Source: Flavobacteriales bacterium
GTDB taxonomy: Bacteria; Bacteroidota; Bacteroidia; Flavobacteriales_D; CAJJDF01
Length of the DNA stretch: 64,000 nucleotides
Assembly (NCBI GenBank): GCA_020630395.1
Contig: JAHDBM010000010.1
Span: 5,054-69,053 of the forward strand
Direction of reading: 5' to 3'
Below, piece by piece: positions 56,224 to 64,000 of the stretch. Positions within the stretch are counted from its first letter, which is position 1. Every line of letters begins with the position of its first letter. A model generated the notes under the pieces. The model had not been told where the DNA came from, searched no databases, and worked only from the letters and a program-made list of their open reading frames with translations. The translations under genes were made by a program, and so were the position numbers.

Positions 56224-56775
56224 ATGTCTAGAATTGGAAATGCCCCTGTAAGTATAGTTGATGGAGTTACAGTATCATTTAATGATGGTGTAGTTACTGT
56301 AAAAGGAAAAAAGGGAGAATTAACACAGAAAATTGATAAAAGAATTTCTGTTGAAATTGAAGGTGACTCAATAAACTTTAAAAGATCTGATGATCAAAAA
56401 GAAAGTAGATCTTTACATGGTTTATACAGAGCGTTAGTTGCTAATATGATTGAGGGAGTTACTAATGGGTACAAAACTGAACAAGAATTGGTAGGTGTTG
56501 GTTACAGAGCTAACGTTAAAGGAAATCTTTTAGAATTAGCATTAGGATATTCACATCCTATTGTTATTGAAATACCAAGCGAAGTTAAAGTTACTGCTGA
56601 AACTGTGAAAGGTCAGCCACCTGTTGTTACTTTAGAATCACATGACAAACAATTAGTTGGTCAAGTGGCAGCTAAAATAAGATCACTTAGAAAGCCAGAG
56701 CCATATAAAGGTAAAGGTATTAAGTTTAAAGGTGAAGAACTAAGAAGAAAAGCAGGTAAAACTGCAGCTAAATAA
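56224..56775 (+). CDS. rplF: 50S ribosomal protein L6
   Basis: A 183-residue protein of two similar domains near the factor-binding site. It begins MSRIGNAPVSIVDGVTVSFN. The second domain contains YRANVKGNLLELALGYSHPI and the C-terminal KIRSLRKPEPYKGKGIKFKG, with KAGKTAAK as the end. It is 13 bases after rpsH. Confidence 0.98.
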   Translation: MSRIGNAPVSIVDGVTVSFNDGVVTVKGKKGELTQKIDKRISVEIEGDSINFKRSDDQKESRSLHGLYRALVANMIEGVTNGYKTEQELVGVGYRANVKGNLLELALGYSHPIVIEIPSEVKVTAETVKGQPPVVTLESHDKQLVGQVAAKIRSLRKPEPYKGKGIKFKGEELRRKAGKTAAK

Positions 56776-56796
56776 TAAGTTAAAGCTTAATATAAG

Positions 56797-57147
56797 ATGG
56801 GTTTAAGTAAAGTTGAAAAAAGAATTAGGATTAAAAAGCGTGTACGTAAAAACATACATGGTACAGCTGACAAACCAAGACTTTCAGTATTTAGAAGTAA
56901 TAAAGAAATTTATGCTCAACTAATTAATGATGATAAGTCTGAAACGATTGTCTCAGCTTCATCTAGAGTTAAAGGTTTTCCTAAAGGAAATAAAATTGAA
57001 CAAGCTAAAGAAGTTGGTTCTATTTTAGCCAAAAAGGCAGTTGAATTAGGTGTTGATACGGTTGTGTTTGATAGAAATGGTTATGTTTATCACGGTAGAG
57101 TTAAATCTTTAGCTGAAGGTGCTCGTGAAAATGGACTTAAATTTTAA
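56797..57147 (+). CDS. rplR: 50S ribosomal protein L18
   Basis: A 116-residue 5S rRNA-binding protein. It starts MGLSKVEKRIRIKKRVRKNI and has GTADKPRLSVFRSNKEIYAQ. The end holds VVFDRNGYVYHGRVKSLAEG with ARENGLKF. It follows rplF by 21 bases. Confidence 0.97.
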   Translation: MGLSKVEKRIRIKKRVRKNIHGTADKPRLSVFRSNKEIYAQLINDDKSETIVSASSRVKGFPKGNKIEQAKEVGSILAKKAVELGVDTVVFDRNGYVYHGRVKSLAEGARENGLKF

Positions 57148-57165
57148 TTTGGTAATAAAACAAAG

Positions 57166-57672
57166 ATGAGTAAACAAATTAAATCAGGAGATTTAGAGCT
57201 TAAAGATAAAGTTGTTGCAATAAATCGTGTAACTAAAGTTACTAAGGGTGGTAGACATTTTAGTTTTTCTGCTATGGTTGTAGTAGGTAATGAGAATGGG
57301 ATAGTTGGTGAAGGTCTTGGTAAGGCAAATGAAGTGACTGAAGCGATCACGAAGGCAATTGATAAAGCAAAGAAAAACTTAGTTAAAGTTCCAGTGTTTA
57401 ATGGTACTATACCACATGAGCAATTATCCAAATACGGAGGAGCAAAGGTTTTATTAAAACCTGCAACAAATGGTACAGGAGTTAAGGCAGGAGGTGCAAT
57501 GCGTGCTGTATTGGAGAGTGTTGGTGTCCATGATGTACTTGCTAAGTCTCAGGGTTCGTCTAATCCTCACAATTTAGTTAAAGCTACTATCAAAGCACTT
57601 TCAGAAATGAGAAGTCCTTTAGAAGTTGCTCAACAGAGAGGAGTTTCATTAGATGTTGTTTTTAACGGTTAA
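57166..57672 (+). CDS. rpsE: 30S ribosomal protein S5
   Basis: A 168-residue protein near the mRNA entry and decoding site. It begins [20 protein letters not shown]. The double-stranded-RNA-binding N-domain includes [20 protein letters not shown], and the S5 C-domain starts [20 protein letters not shown]. Intact and of usual length. Confidence 0.98.
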   Translation: MSKQIKSGDLELKDKVVAINRVTKVTKGGRHFSFSAMVVVGNENGIVGEGLGKANEVTEAITKAIDKAKKNLVKVPVFNGTIPHEQLSKYGGAKVLLKPATNGTGVKAGGAMRAVLESVGVHDVLAKSQGSSNPHNLVKATIKALSEMRSPLEVAQQRGVSLDVVFNG

Positions 57673-57685
57673 TAAAATTTATAAA

Positions 57686-57862
57686 ATGGCTACTATAAAA
57701 ATTAAGCAAGTAAGAAGTGTTATTGGTAAACCTCAAAGACAAAAGGATACTATTAAGGCTTTAGGTTTCAAAAGAAATCAACAAATTATAGAAAAAGAAG
57801 ATACTCCAGCTGTTTTAGGCATGATTAGAAAAGTATCTCATTTAGTAGAAGTATTAGATTAA
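57686..57862 (+). CDS. rpmD: 50S ribosomal protein L30
   Basis: A 58-residue protein. The ATG at 57686 gives MATIKIKQVRSVIGKPQRQK, the normal family start; a frame open from 57653 only adds residues overlapping the rpsE end. IKALGFKRNQQIIEKEDTPA and the last helix MIRKVSHLVEVLD are conserved. rplO follows after 6 bases. Confidence 0.96.
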   Translation: MATIKIKQVRSVIGKPQRQKDTIKALGFKRNQQIIEKEDTPAVLGMIRKVSHLVEVLD

Positions 57863-57868
57863 ATTATT

Positions 57869-58318
57869 ATGAAATTACATACATTAAAACCTGCTGAAGG
57901 TTCAAATAAAAGTAGTAAGGTAAGAATTGGTAGAGGTGAAGGTTCTGGAAAAGGAGGTACTGCTGCAAGAGGTCACAAAGGAGCTAAATCTAGATCAGGT
58001 TATTCTAGGAAAAAAGGTTTTGAAGGTGGTCAAATGCCACTTCAAAAGAGAGTTCCTAAATTTGGATTTACTAACAGAAACAGAGTTGAATACAAAGGCG
58101 TTAATTTAGATACCCTACAATTGTTATCTGAAAAAACTGGATCAAATGACATTACGTTAGAATTGTTATTAGATAATGGTTTAGTAAGTAAGAATGATAA
58201 TGTTAAAATTTTAGGTAGAGGAGAATTAAAAGCAAAGCTTAACATTACAGTACATCAGTATAGTAAAACTGCAAAAGTAGCAATTGAAGCTAACGGAGGT
58301 ACAGCAAACGAATTATAA
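57869..58318 (+). CDS. rplO: 50S ribosomal protein L15
   Basis: A 149-residue protein with the long, basic, glycine-rich N-terminal arm expected of L15 (KVRIGRGEGSGKGGTAARGH, KGAKSRSGYSRKKGFEGGQM). The folded C-domain includes LELLLDNGLVSKNDNVKILG. Usual position before secY; the gap is 28 bases. Confidence 0.97.
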   Translation: MKLHTLKPAEGSNKSSKVRIGRGEGSGKGGTAARGHKGAKSRSGYSRKKGFEGGQMPLQKRVPKFGFTNRNRVEYKGVNLDTLQLLSEKTGSNDITLELLLDNGLVSKNDNVKILGRGELKAKLNITVHQYSKTAKVAIEANGGTANEL

Positions 58319-58346
58319 TTAAACCATAAAAGGGCTTAATAATAGC

Positions 58347-59675
58347 ATGAAAGCATTAATAGATAAAGTAAAACAAATTTGGAGTATAGATGAATTAAGA
58401 ACTAGAATTGTTCTTACACTAACTCTTATTTTGGTTTATAGAATTGGTTCCCATGTAGTGTTACCAGGAATAGATCCTGATAAAATTGGTGATCCATCAG
58501 GTATATTTGGTTTATTAGATATTTTTGTAGGTGGTGCTTTTTCTAGAGCATCTATTCTTGCATTAGGTATTATGCCTTACATATCTGCCTCTATTATTAT
58601 GCAGTTAATGGGAATAGCAGTTCCTGCAATTCAAAAAATGCAAAGTGAAGGAGAAAGTGGTCGTAAGAAGATTAATCAATGGACAAGAGTCTTAACAATT
58701 ATTATTTGTTTATTCCAAGCTCCAAGTTATTTAGCAACATACGCAGGTGATGCCATACCGGCTGGTGCTGGGACAATGTGGTGGGTTACTTCAGTAACGC
58801 TATTGGTAGCAGGTACTATGTTTGCTATGTGGTTAGGTGAAAAAATTACGGATAAAGGTATAGGGAATGGTATATCAATCCTTATTATGATTGGTATAAT
58901 AGCAGGTTTACCTGGTGCTTTTGTTCAAGAAATTACAAGTAGATTAGGAAATGGTGGTTTAGTTATATTATTGATAGAAATTGTATTCCTAGTTGTTGTA
59001 ACTATATTTTCAATATTATTAGTTCAAGGAACTAGGCGTATACCTATCCAGTCAACCAAAAGAGTTGTCGGGGCTAGAGGTAATAGCCAAACTGTTGGAG
59101 GAGGAGCTAGAAGTTATATTCCTCTAAAAGTTAACTCTGCTGGGGTTATGCCAATAATTTTTGCTCAAGCACTTATGTTTATTCCTGCATTAATTCCGTC
59201 ATTTAGTACTTATTTTAGTGATATAAATGGATTCTGGTATAACTTCATTTTTGCTTTAATGATAATTATATTTACATATTTTTATACTGCGATAACTGTT
59301 AATCCTAATAGAATTGCAGAAGATTTAAATAGAAGCGGAAGCTTTATACCTGGTATTAAGCCAGGGGTCGCAACTGCAAATTTCATTGATACATTACTTT
59401 CAAGGATTACATTACCTGGATCAATATTTTTGGCTTTAGTTGCAATACTTCCAGCTTTTGCTGTTACCTTTGGTATTAAACAACAATTTGCATTATTTTA
59501 TGGAGGTACATCATTATTAATTTTAGTTGGTGTTATGTTAGATACTTTACAACAAGTGGAAAGTCATTTATTGAGTAGACATTATGACGGACTTATGAAA
59601 ACAGGAAAAGTTAAAGGTAGGTCTACAGGTGGTAATGCATTTGTTAGTAGTGGAAACGTAGGAAGTACAATTTAG
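58347..59675 (+). CDS. secY: Protein translocase subunit SecY
   Basis: A 442-residue channel protein of the Sec translocon in the inner membrane, with ten transmembrane segments. The signature of helix 2 is SILALGIMPYISASIIMQLM. The cytoplasmic loops that bind SecA and ribosomes contain QGTRRIPIQSTKRVVGARGN and IKPGVATANFIDTLLSRITL. The end motif LLSRHYDGLMKTGKVKGR is typical. It exports the signal-peptide proteins of this window. map follows 7 bases later; adk is absent between them. Confidence 0.98.
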   Translation: MKALIDKVKQIWSIDELRTRIVLTLTLILVYRIGSHVVLPGIDPDKIGDPSGIFGLLDIFVGGAFSRASILALGIMPYISASIIMQLMGIAVPAIQKMQSEGESGRKKINQWTRVLTIIICLFQAPSYLATYAGDAIPAGAGTMWWVTSVTLLVAGTMFAMWLGEKITDKGIGNGISILIMIGIIAGLPGAFVQEITSRLGNGGLVILLIEIVFLVVVTIFSILLVQGTRRIPIQSTKRVVGARGNSQTVGGGARSYIPLKVNSAGVMPIIFAQALMFIPALIPSFSTYFSDINGFWYNFIFALMIIIFTYFYTAITVNPNRIAEDLNRSGSFIPGIKPGVATANFIDTLLSRITLPGSIFLALVAILPAFAVTFGIKQQFALFYGGTSLLILVGVMLDTLQQVESHLLSRHYDGLMKTGKVKGRSTGGNAFVSSGNVGSTI

Positions 59676-59682
59676 TTATTGT

Positions 59683-60462
59683 ATGGGTATATATTATAAG
59701 TCGGAAGAGGAGGTTGAGTTAATAAGAAAGAGTTCTTTACTTGTTGGAAAAACTTTAGCAGAGGTTGCTAAACATTTAGAACCTGGTGTAACTACTAAGC
59801 AATTAGATAAAATTGCGGAAGAGTTTATTAGGGATCATCGGGCTAAACCTACATTTAAAGGATATGGTGGTTTTCCTGCTTCATTATGTACTTCAATTAA
59901 TGAAGTTGTAGTGCATGGAATACCAAATACAGTTCCATTAGAAAATGGAGATGTTGTATCTATTGATTGTGGTGTTTTTATGAATGGCTTTAATGGTGAT
60001 TCAGCTTACACATTTGAAGTTGGAGAAGTTGATAGAGAGGTTAAACAGTTATTAGAAGTAACAAAAGAATGTTTAAATCGATCAATCGAAGCTGTTAAAC
60101 TTGGAGGAAGAATGGGAGATGTAGGATATGCATGTCAGTCACATGCTGAGAGTTATGATTATGGTGTAGTTAGAGAATTAGTTGGGCATGGATTAGGTAA
60201 AGAATTACATGAAAAGCCTGAAGTTCCTAACTATGGTTATGCGGGTAAAGGATTAAAGTTGAGAGAAGGGTTGGTTTTGGCAATTGAGCCAATGATTAAC
60301 TTAGGAGATAGAAGAGTAAAACAATTAAATGATGGATGGTCGATTGTCACAATAGATAATAAGCCATCAGCTCATTTTGAACATGATGTGGCAATTATTA
60401 ATGGTAAAACTGAAGTTTTGTCAACATTTAAATATATTGAAGAAGTAATTAAAAATAGATAA
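59683..60462 (+). CDS. map: Type I methionine aminopeptidase
   Basis: Removes the N-terminal Met of new proteins. The 259 residues keep the five metal ligands: two Asp in [20 protein letters not shown], a His in [14 protein letters not shown], and two Glu in LAIEPMIN and [10 protein letters not shown]. The substrate-side His in [10 protein letters not shown] is present. It starts at 59683, 7 bases after secY. Its TAA shares a base with the infA ATG. Confidence 0.97.
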   Translation: MGIYYKSEEEVELIRKSSLLVGKTLAEVAKHLEPGVTTKQLDKIAEEFIRDHRAKPTFKGYGGFPASLCTSINEVVVHGIPNTVPLENGDVVSIDCGVFMNGFNGDSAYTFEVGEVDREVKQLLEVTKECLNRSIEAVKLGGRMGDVGYACQSHAESYDYGVVRELVGHGLGKELHEKPEVPNYGYAGKGLKLREGLVLAIEPMINLGDRRVKQLNDGWSIVTIDNKPSAHFEHDVAIINGKTEVLSTFKYIEEVIKNR

Positions 60463-60677
60463 TGGTAAAACAAGCATCTATAGAACAAGATGGAGTAATT
60501 ATTGAAGCCCTTTCTAACGCGAAATTTCGTGTTGAGTTAGAAAACGGTCATGTAATTACTGCGCATATCTCAGGTAAAATGAGAATGCATTATATAAAAA
60601 TATTACCAGGAGATAAGGTAAAGGTTGCAATGTCTCCGTATGATTTAACGCAAGGAAGAATTGTTTTAAGATACTAA
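60462..60677 (+). CDS. infA: Translation initiation factor IF-1
   Basis: A 71-residue OB-fold factor that occupies the ribosomal A site during initiation. It reads [20 protein letters not shown] at the start, then [20 protein letters not shown] and [14 protein letters not shown] at the end, complete and normal. Coupled to map by a one-base overlap. Confidence 0.98.
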   Translation: MVKQASIEQDGVIIEALSNAKFRVELENGHVITAHISGKMRMHYIKILPGDKVKVAMSPYDLTQGRIVLRY

Positions 60678-60682
60678 TAAGA

Positions 60683-60799
60683 ATGAAAACAAGAGCATCA
60701 ATAAAAAAGAGATCTGCCGATTGTAAGATCGTTAGAAGAAAGGGAAGACTTTACGTTATTAATAAGAAGAACCCTAGGTTTAAACAAAGACAAGGTTAA
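60683..60799 (+). CDS. rpmJ: 50S ribosomal protein L36 (zinc-free form)
   Basis: A 38-residue protein between infA and rpsM. It reads [20 protein letters not shown], then [18 protein letters not shown], with TAA at 60797-60799. It has a single Cys and lacks the Cys/His zinc ribbon of the classical form, as in other Bacteroidetes. It starts 5 bases after the infA stop and sits 10 bases before rpsM. Confidence 0.97.
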   Translation: MKTRASIKKRSADCKIVRRKGRLYVINKKNPRFKQRQG

Positions 60800-60809
60800 T
60801 TTATAGACT

Positions 60810-61187
60810 ATGGCAAGAATTGCAGGAATTGATTTACCAAAGAATAAAAGAGGAGTTATTGGACTTACTTATATTTTTGGTATTGGAAAAAGCTCAGCTA
60901 AAGAGATTTTAAAGAAAGCTGGCGTAAGTGAGGATATCAAAGTAATGGATTGGAATGACGATCAGCTTGGTAGTATCCGTAGTATTATTAGTGAAGAAGT
61001 TAAAGTTGAAGGAGCACTTCGTTCAGAAATTCAATTAAACATTAAACGTTTAATGGATATAGGTTGTTATAGAGGGATTAGACACAGAAATGGTTTACCA
61101 TTAAGAGGTCAAAGAACGAAGAACAACTCAAGAACTAGAAAAGGAAGAAGAAAAACAGTTGCAAACAAAAAGAAAGCAACTAAATAA
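60810..61187 (+). CDS. rpsM: 30S ribosomal protein S13
   Basis: A 125-residue 30S head protein contacting P-site tRNA and L5. It starts [20 protein letters not shown] and has the helix-two-turn-helix [19 protein letters not shown]. The basic end is [20 protein letters not shown] plus [17 protein letters not shown]. First gene of the alpha-operon section. Confidence 0.98.
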   Translation: MARIAGIDLPKNKRGVIGLTYIFGIGKSSAKEILKKAGVSEDIKVMDWNDDQLGSIRSIISEEVKVEGALRSEIQLNIKRLMDIGCYRGIRHRNGLPLRGQRTKNNSRTRKGRRKTVANKKKATK

Positions 61188-61199
61188 TAGTATACTAGG

Positions 61200-61586
61200 A
61201 TGGCAAAGTCTAATGTAAAAAAGAAAAAAAATGTTAAAGTTGAAGCTTTAGGTCAAGCACATATTCAAGCTTCATTCAATAACATTATTATATCATTAAC
61301 AAACAACAGTGGTCAAGTTATATCTTGGTCATCTGCTGGGAAGATGGGATTTAGAGGGTCTAAAAAGAATACTCCTTATGCTGCTCAAATGGCTGCTGAA
61401 GATTGTTCAAAGGAAGCTTTTGAATTCGGTTTAAGAAAAGTAAAGGTTTATGTGAAAGGTCCTGGTTCAGGTAGAGAATCTGCAATTAGATCAATTCACA
61501 ATAGTGGAATAGTAGTTACAGAAATTATTGATGTAACACCAATGCCACACAATGGATGTAGACCTCCAAAGAGAAGAAGAGTATAA
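61200..61586 (+). CDS. rpsK: 30S ribosomal protein S11
   Basis: A 128-residue platform protein. It begins [20 protein letters not shown]. The motifs [20 protein letters not shown] and [20 protein letters not shown] are conserved, and the end is [17 protein letters not shown]. It lies 12 bases after rpsM. Confidence 0.98.
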   Translation: MAKSNVKKKKNVKVEALGQAHIQASFNNIIISLTNNSGQVISWSSAGKMGFRGSKKNTPYAAQMAAEDCSKEAFEFGLRKVKVYVKGPGSGRESAIRSIHNSGIVVTEIIDVTPMPHNGCRPPKRRRV

Positions 61587-61613
61587 TAATTTATAAGCGG
61601 AAAAAGAAGAGTT

Positions 61614-62219
61614 ATGGCAAGATATACTGGCCCAAAATCAAGAATTGCAAGAAGATTTAAAGATCCAATCTTTGGTCCTGATAAGGCATTAGATAGAAGA
61701 TCTTATGGTCCTGGACAACATGGACCAAATAAAAGGAGACCAAAAGTTTCTGAATATGGAATGCAACTTGCTGAAAAGCAAAAAGCAAAATATACGTATG
61801 GTATTTTAGAAAAGCAATTCCGTAATATATTTAAGAAAGCTTCTGCAGCTAAAGGTATTACAGGTGAAATCTTACTTCAATTTTGTGAAAGAAGATTAGA
61901 TAATGTAGTTTACCGTTTAGGAATTTCGCCAACTAGAAGCGGAGCTAGACAATTAGTTTCTCACAAACACATTACTGTTAATGGAGGTATAGTAAATATA
62001 CCATCATATACTTTAAAAGAAGGAGATGTAATTAGTGTAAGAGAGAAATCAAAATCATTACAAGCAATTACAAGTTCTTTAGCAAATAATGCTAAGGCAT
62101 GGGATTGGATGGAATGGGATGGTGTTACAATGAAAGGTAAATTTGTTGCGATACCAGAAAGAACACAAATTCCTGAGAATATCAAAGAACAATTAATAGT
62201 AGAATTATATTCTAAATAA
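61614..62219 (+). CDS. rpsD: 30S ribosomal protein S4
   Basis: A 201-residue primary 16S-binding protein. It begins [20 protein letters not shown]. The S4 fold is at [20 protein letters not shown] to [20 protein letters not shown]. The N-terminal zinc cysteines of some S4 forms are absent. rpoA follows after 26 bases. Confidence 0.98.
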   Translation: MARYTGPKSRIARRFKDPIFGPDKALDRRSYGPGQHGPNKRRPKVSEYGMQLAEKQKAKYTYGILEKQFRNIFKKASAAKGITGEILLQFCERRLDNVVYRLGISPTRSGARQLVSHKHITVNGGIVNIPSYTLKEGDVISVREKSKSLQAITSSLANNAKAWDWMEWDGVTMKGKFVAIPERTQIPENIKEQLIVELYSK

Positions 62220-62245
62220 TCAATAGTTAAAACCTAAGTTTTAAA

Positions 62246-63235
62246 ATGGCAATATTAGATTTTCAAAAACCTGATAAAGTAATTATGCTAGAGTCTGATG
62301 ACCTAGCTGGAAAATTCGAATTTCGTCCACTGGAACCAGGATATGGTATCACAGTTGGTAACGCTTTAAGAAGAATATTACTTTCATCATTAGAAGGTTT
62401 TGCAATTACATCTTTACACATAGAAGGTGTAGATCATGAATTTTCTTCTATAGAGGGAGTTGTTCAAGATGTAACAGACATTATTCTTAACCTTAAACAA
62501 GTTCGTTTTAAGCGTCAAATCGAAGATACTGATGCTGAAACTGTAAACTTCACTATTTCGGGACAAACTAAATTTACAGCTGGAGATATAGGAAAAGCAA
62601 CTTCTGCTTTTCAAGTATTAAATACTGATTTAGTTATTTGTGAAATGGATAAAGGAGTTAGCTTAAATATTGAGTTAACTATCAATAAAGGAAGAGGATA
62701 TGTTCCTGCTGATGAGAATAAAAACGAAAGTGCCAAAATGGGAACTATCGCTATTGATTCTATTTATACTCCAATCAAGAATGTAAAATATACAATCGAA
62801 GATTACAGAGTTGAGCAAAGAACAGATTACGAAAAACTTTTATTGGAAATAGATACTGATGGTTCTATTGATCCAAAAACTGCATTAAAAGAAGCGGCAA
62901 GAATTTTAATTCACCACTTTATGTTATTCTCTGATGAGAAAATCACACTTGATGTAGATAGTAAAAAAGAAGAAGAAGAATTTGATGAAACTTCTTTACA
63001 CATGCGTCAGTTGCTTAAAAAGCGTTTAGTGGATATGGATTTATCTGTGCGTGCACTAAATTGCTTAAAATCAGCAGATGTTGAAACACTTGGAGAGTTA
63101 GTTTCTTATAACAAGAGTGATTTATTAAAATTCAGAAACTTTGGTAAGAAATCTCTTACTGAGCTTGAAGAATTAATTGAATCAAAAGGATTAACTTTTG
63201 GAATGGATGTTTCAAAATACAATTTAGATAAGTAA
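62246..63235 (+). CDS. rpoA: DNA-directed RNA polymerase subunit alpha
   Basis: A 329-residue subunit that scaffolds RNA polymerase. The N-domain (about 1-235) has [20 protein letters not shown], the dimerisation and assembly signature. A flexible acidic linker ([13 protein letters not shown]) leads to the C-domain, whose HhH pair includes [20 protein letters not shown] and [20 protein letters not shown] and contacts UP elements and activators. Usual alpha-operon place before rplQ. Confidence 0.98.
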   Translation: MAILDFQKPDKVIMLESDDLAGKFEFRPLEPGYGITVGNALRRILLSSLEGFAITSLHIEGVDHEFSSIEGVVQDVTDIILNLKQVRFKRQIEDTDAETVNFTISGQTKFTAGDIGKATSAFQVLNTDLVICEMDKGVSLNIELTINKGRGYVPADENKNESAKMGTIAIDSIYTPIKNVKYTIEDYRVEQRTDYEKLLLEIDTDGSIDPKTALKEAARILIHHFMLFSDEKITLDVDSKKEEEEFDETSLHMRQLLKKRLVDMDLSVRALNCLKSADVETLGELVSYNKSDLLKFRNFGKKSLTELEELIESKGLTFGMDVSKYNLDK

Positions 63236-63258
63236 GACATTTTTAGAAGACAGGAATA

Positions 63259-64000
63259 ATGAGACACGGGAAGAAATTTAAAAGTTTAAGTAGAACTAAA
63301 GGGCATAGAAAAGCTTTATTAGGAAACTTAGCTTCTGAGCTTATTAAGCACAAAAGAATTAAAACAACATTAGCAAAAGGAAAAGAGCTAAGAAAATATG
63401 TTGAACCAATTCTTACTAAAGCAAAACACGATACTACTCACTCAAGAAGAGTTGTATTTAAGTCTTTATTAAATAACGAGCAAGCTAAAGGTTTAGTGAA
63501 TGAGTTATTTAGAGAAATAGGACCTAAAATTGCTGATAGACCGGGAGGATATACAAGAATTATTAAATTACCTCCAAGACAAGGTGATAATGCAGATATG
63601 TGTTATATCGAATTAGTTGATTACAATGAGTTATTATTAAATGACAAAGGTACGGCTAAGAAAAAGACAAGAAGAAGTAGAAGAAGCTCTAGTAAATCTA
63701 AAGCGACAAATACCTCTACTGATAATAAAGCTGATGATCTTAAAAAGATTGAAGGTGTTGGACCTAAAATTGCAGATGTACTTACAGCTGCAGGTTTAGC
63801 TACATTCTCAGATGTTGCTAATTCATCTGCTGAAGATATCAAGAAAATTCTTGATGAAGCAGATGGTAATTTTGGAAGTCATGATCCTTCAACTTGGGCT
63901 GATCAAGCTAAGCTTGCTGCTGATGGAAAGTGGGATGAGCTTAAGAAGTGGCAAGATGAGTTAGATGGTGGTAAACCAGCTGCAAAAAAAGATAACGAAG
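63259..64000 (+). CDS. rplQ: 50S ribosomal protein L17 with C-terminal HhH extension (cut by window end)
   Basis: The frame opens with ATG at 63259 and runs past the edge (247 codons seen). Residues 1-125 are standard L17: [20 protein letters not shown], then [21 protein letters not shown] basic linker ([16 protein letters not shown]) leads to an added domain at about 158-240. This contains a helix-hairpin-helix start [20 protein letters not shown] and the stretch [21 protein letters not shown]17 in E. coli has about 127 residues, so this form is almost twice that. The extension resembles the HhH tails seen on some Bacteroidetes ribosomal proteins. Confidence 0.93.
   Translation, partial: MRHGKKFKSLSRTKGHRKALLGNLASELIKHKRIKTTLAKGKELRKYVEPILTKAKHDTTHSRRVVFKSLLNNEQAKGLVNELFREIGPKIADRPGGYTRIIKLPPRQGDNADMCYIELVDYNELLLNDKGTAKKKTRRSRRSSSKSKATNTSTDNKADDLKKIEGVGPKIADVLTAAGLATFSDVANSSAEDIKKILDEADGNFGSHDPSTWADQAKLAADGKWDELKKWQDELDGGKPAAKKDNE

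Overview
The window comes from a low-GC member of the Bacteroidetes, most likely Flavobacteriia. It carries the gliding genes gldD and gldE, several large secreted proteins ending in type IX secretion (T9SS) sorting domains, promoters of the Bacteroidetes pattern TTG-N19-TAnnTTTG, and almost no Shine-Dalgarno sequences. The genus cannot be fixed from the sequence alone. There are no insertion sequences, phage genes or CRISPR arrays; it reads as stable chromosome.

Layout. 35-6195: two divergent housekeeping groups. Leftward: HU, a TPR membrane protein, a 30-residue basic ribosomal-type protein and RNase G. Rightward: mutY, ssb, gldE, gldD. 6196-11377: a leftward set that looks like one operon, with an ECF sigma factor, a membrane protein that could be its anti-sigma factor, a small exported protein and a T9SS type B cargo, running from an ECF-type promoter to a bidirectional terminator. 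11461-16504: malate dehydrogenase, an L,D-transpeptidase-family protein, an ACP-phosphodiesterase-like protein, two phenylacetate/beta-oxidation type CoA enzymes and tRNA-Ser(GCU). 16646-18918: a small duplicated membrane protein and a SPOR-domain protein with N-terminal FWELL repeats. 18919-19292 is non-coding. 19293-20434: rpsF-rpsR-rplI. 20527-24869: PPK2, a DUF819 transporter-like protein, a VTT-family membrane protein, a ferredoxin and a LuxC-like acyl-CoA reductase. 24989-30679: a 1,896-residue protein with an outer-membrane barrel-like N-terminus and 17 Ig-like repeats. 30736-36119: a leftward operon of AddA/RecB-like helicase-nuclease, T9SS type A cargo, GNAT and S4 proteins. 36247-40077: a T9SS type B adhesin-like protein. 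40078-43913: a GT-C-type membrane protein and a fused alpha/beta E1 dehydrogenase. 44116-46033: purK, purE and a DivIC/FtsB-like protein. 46122-64000: the str-S10-spc-alpha ribosomal supercluster from rpsL to rplQ, the last cut by the window edge, behind one strong promoter.

How it fits together. The right third is pure translation machinery. The left two thirds mix core metabolism with cell-surface biology: gldD/gldE support gliding and T9SS, and at least three large proteins look like T9SS cargo. The most novel element is the sigma operon at 6.2-11.4 kb. Its presumed anti-sigma partner has a periplasmic part ending in a domain like a T9SS type B sorting domain, and the same operon ends in a real type B cargo. 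This suggests a regulatory loop tied to surface secretion, which is an inference. The repeat-rich surface proteins show recent internal duplication, and several genes have starts best decided by the position of the promoter.
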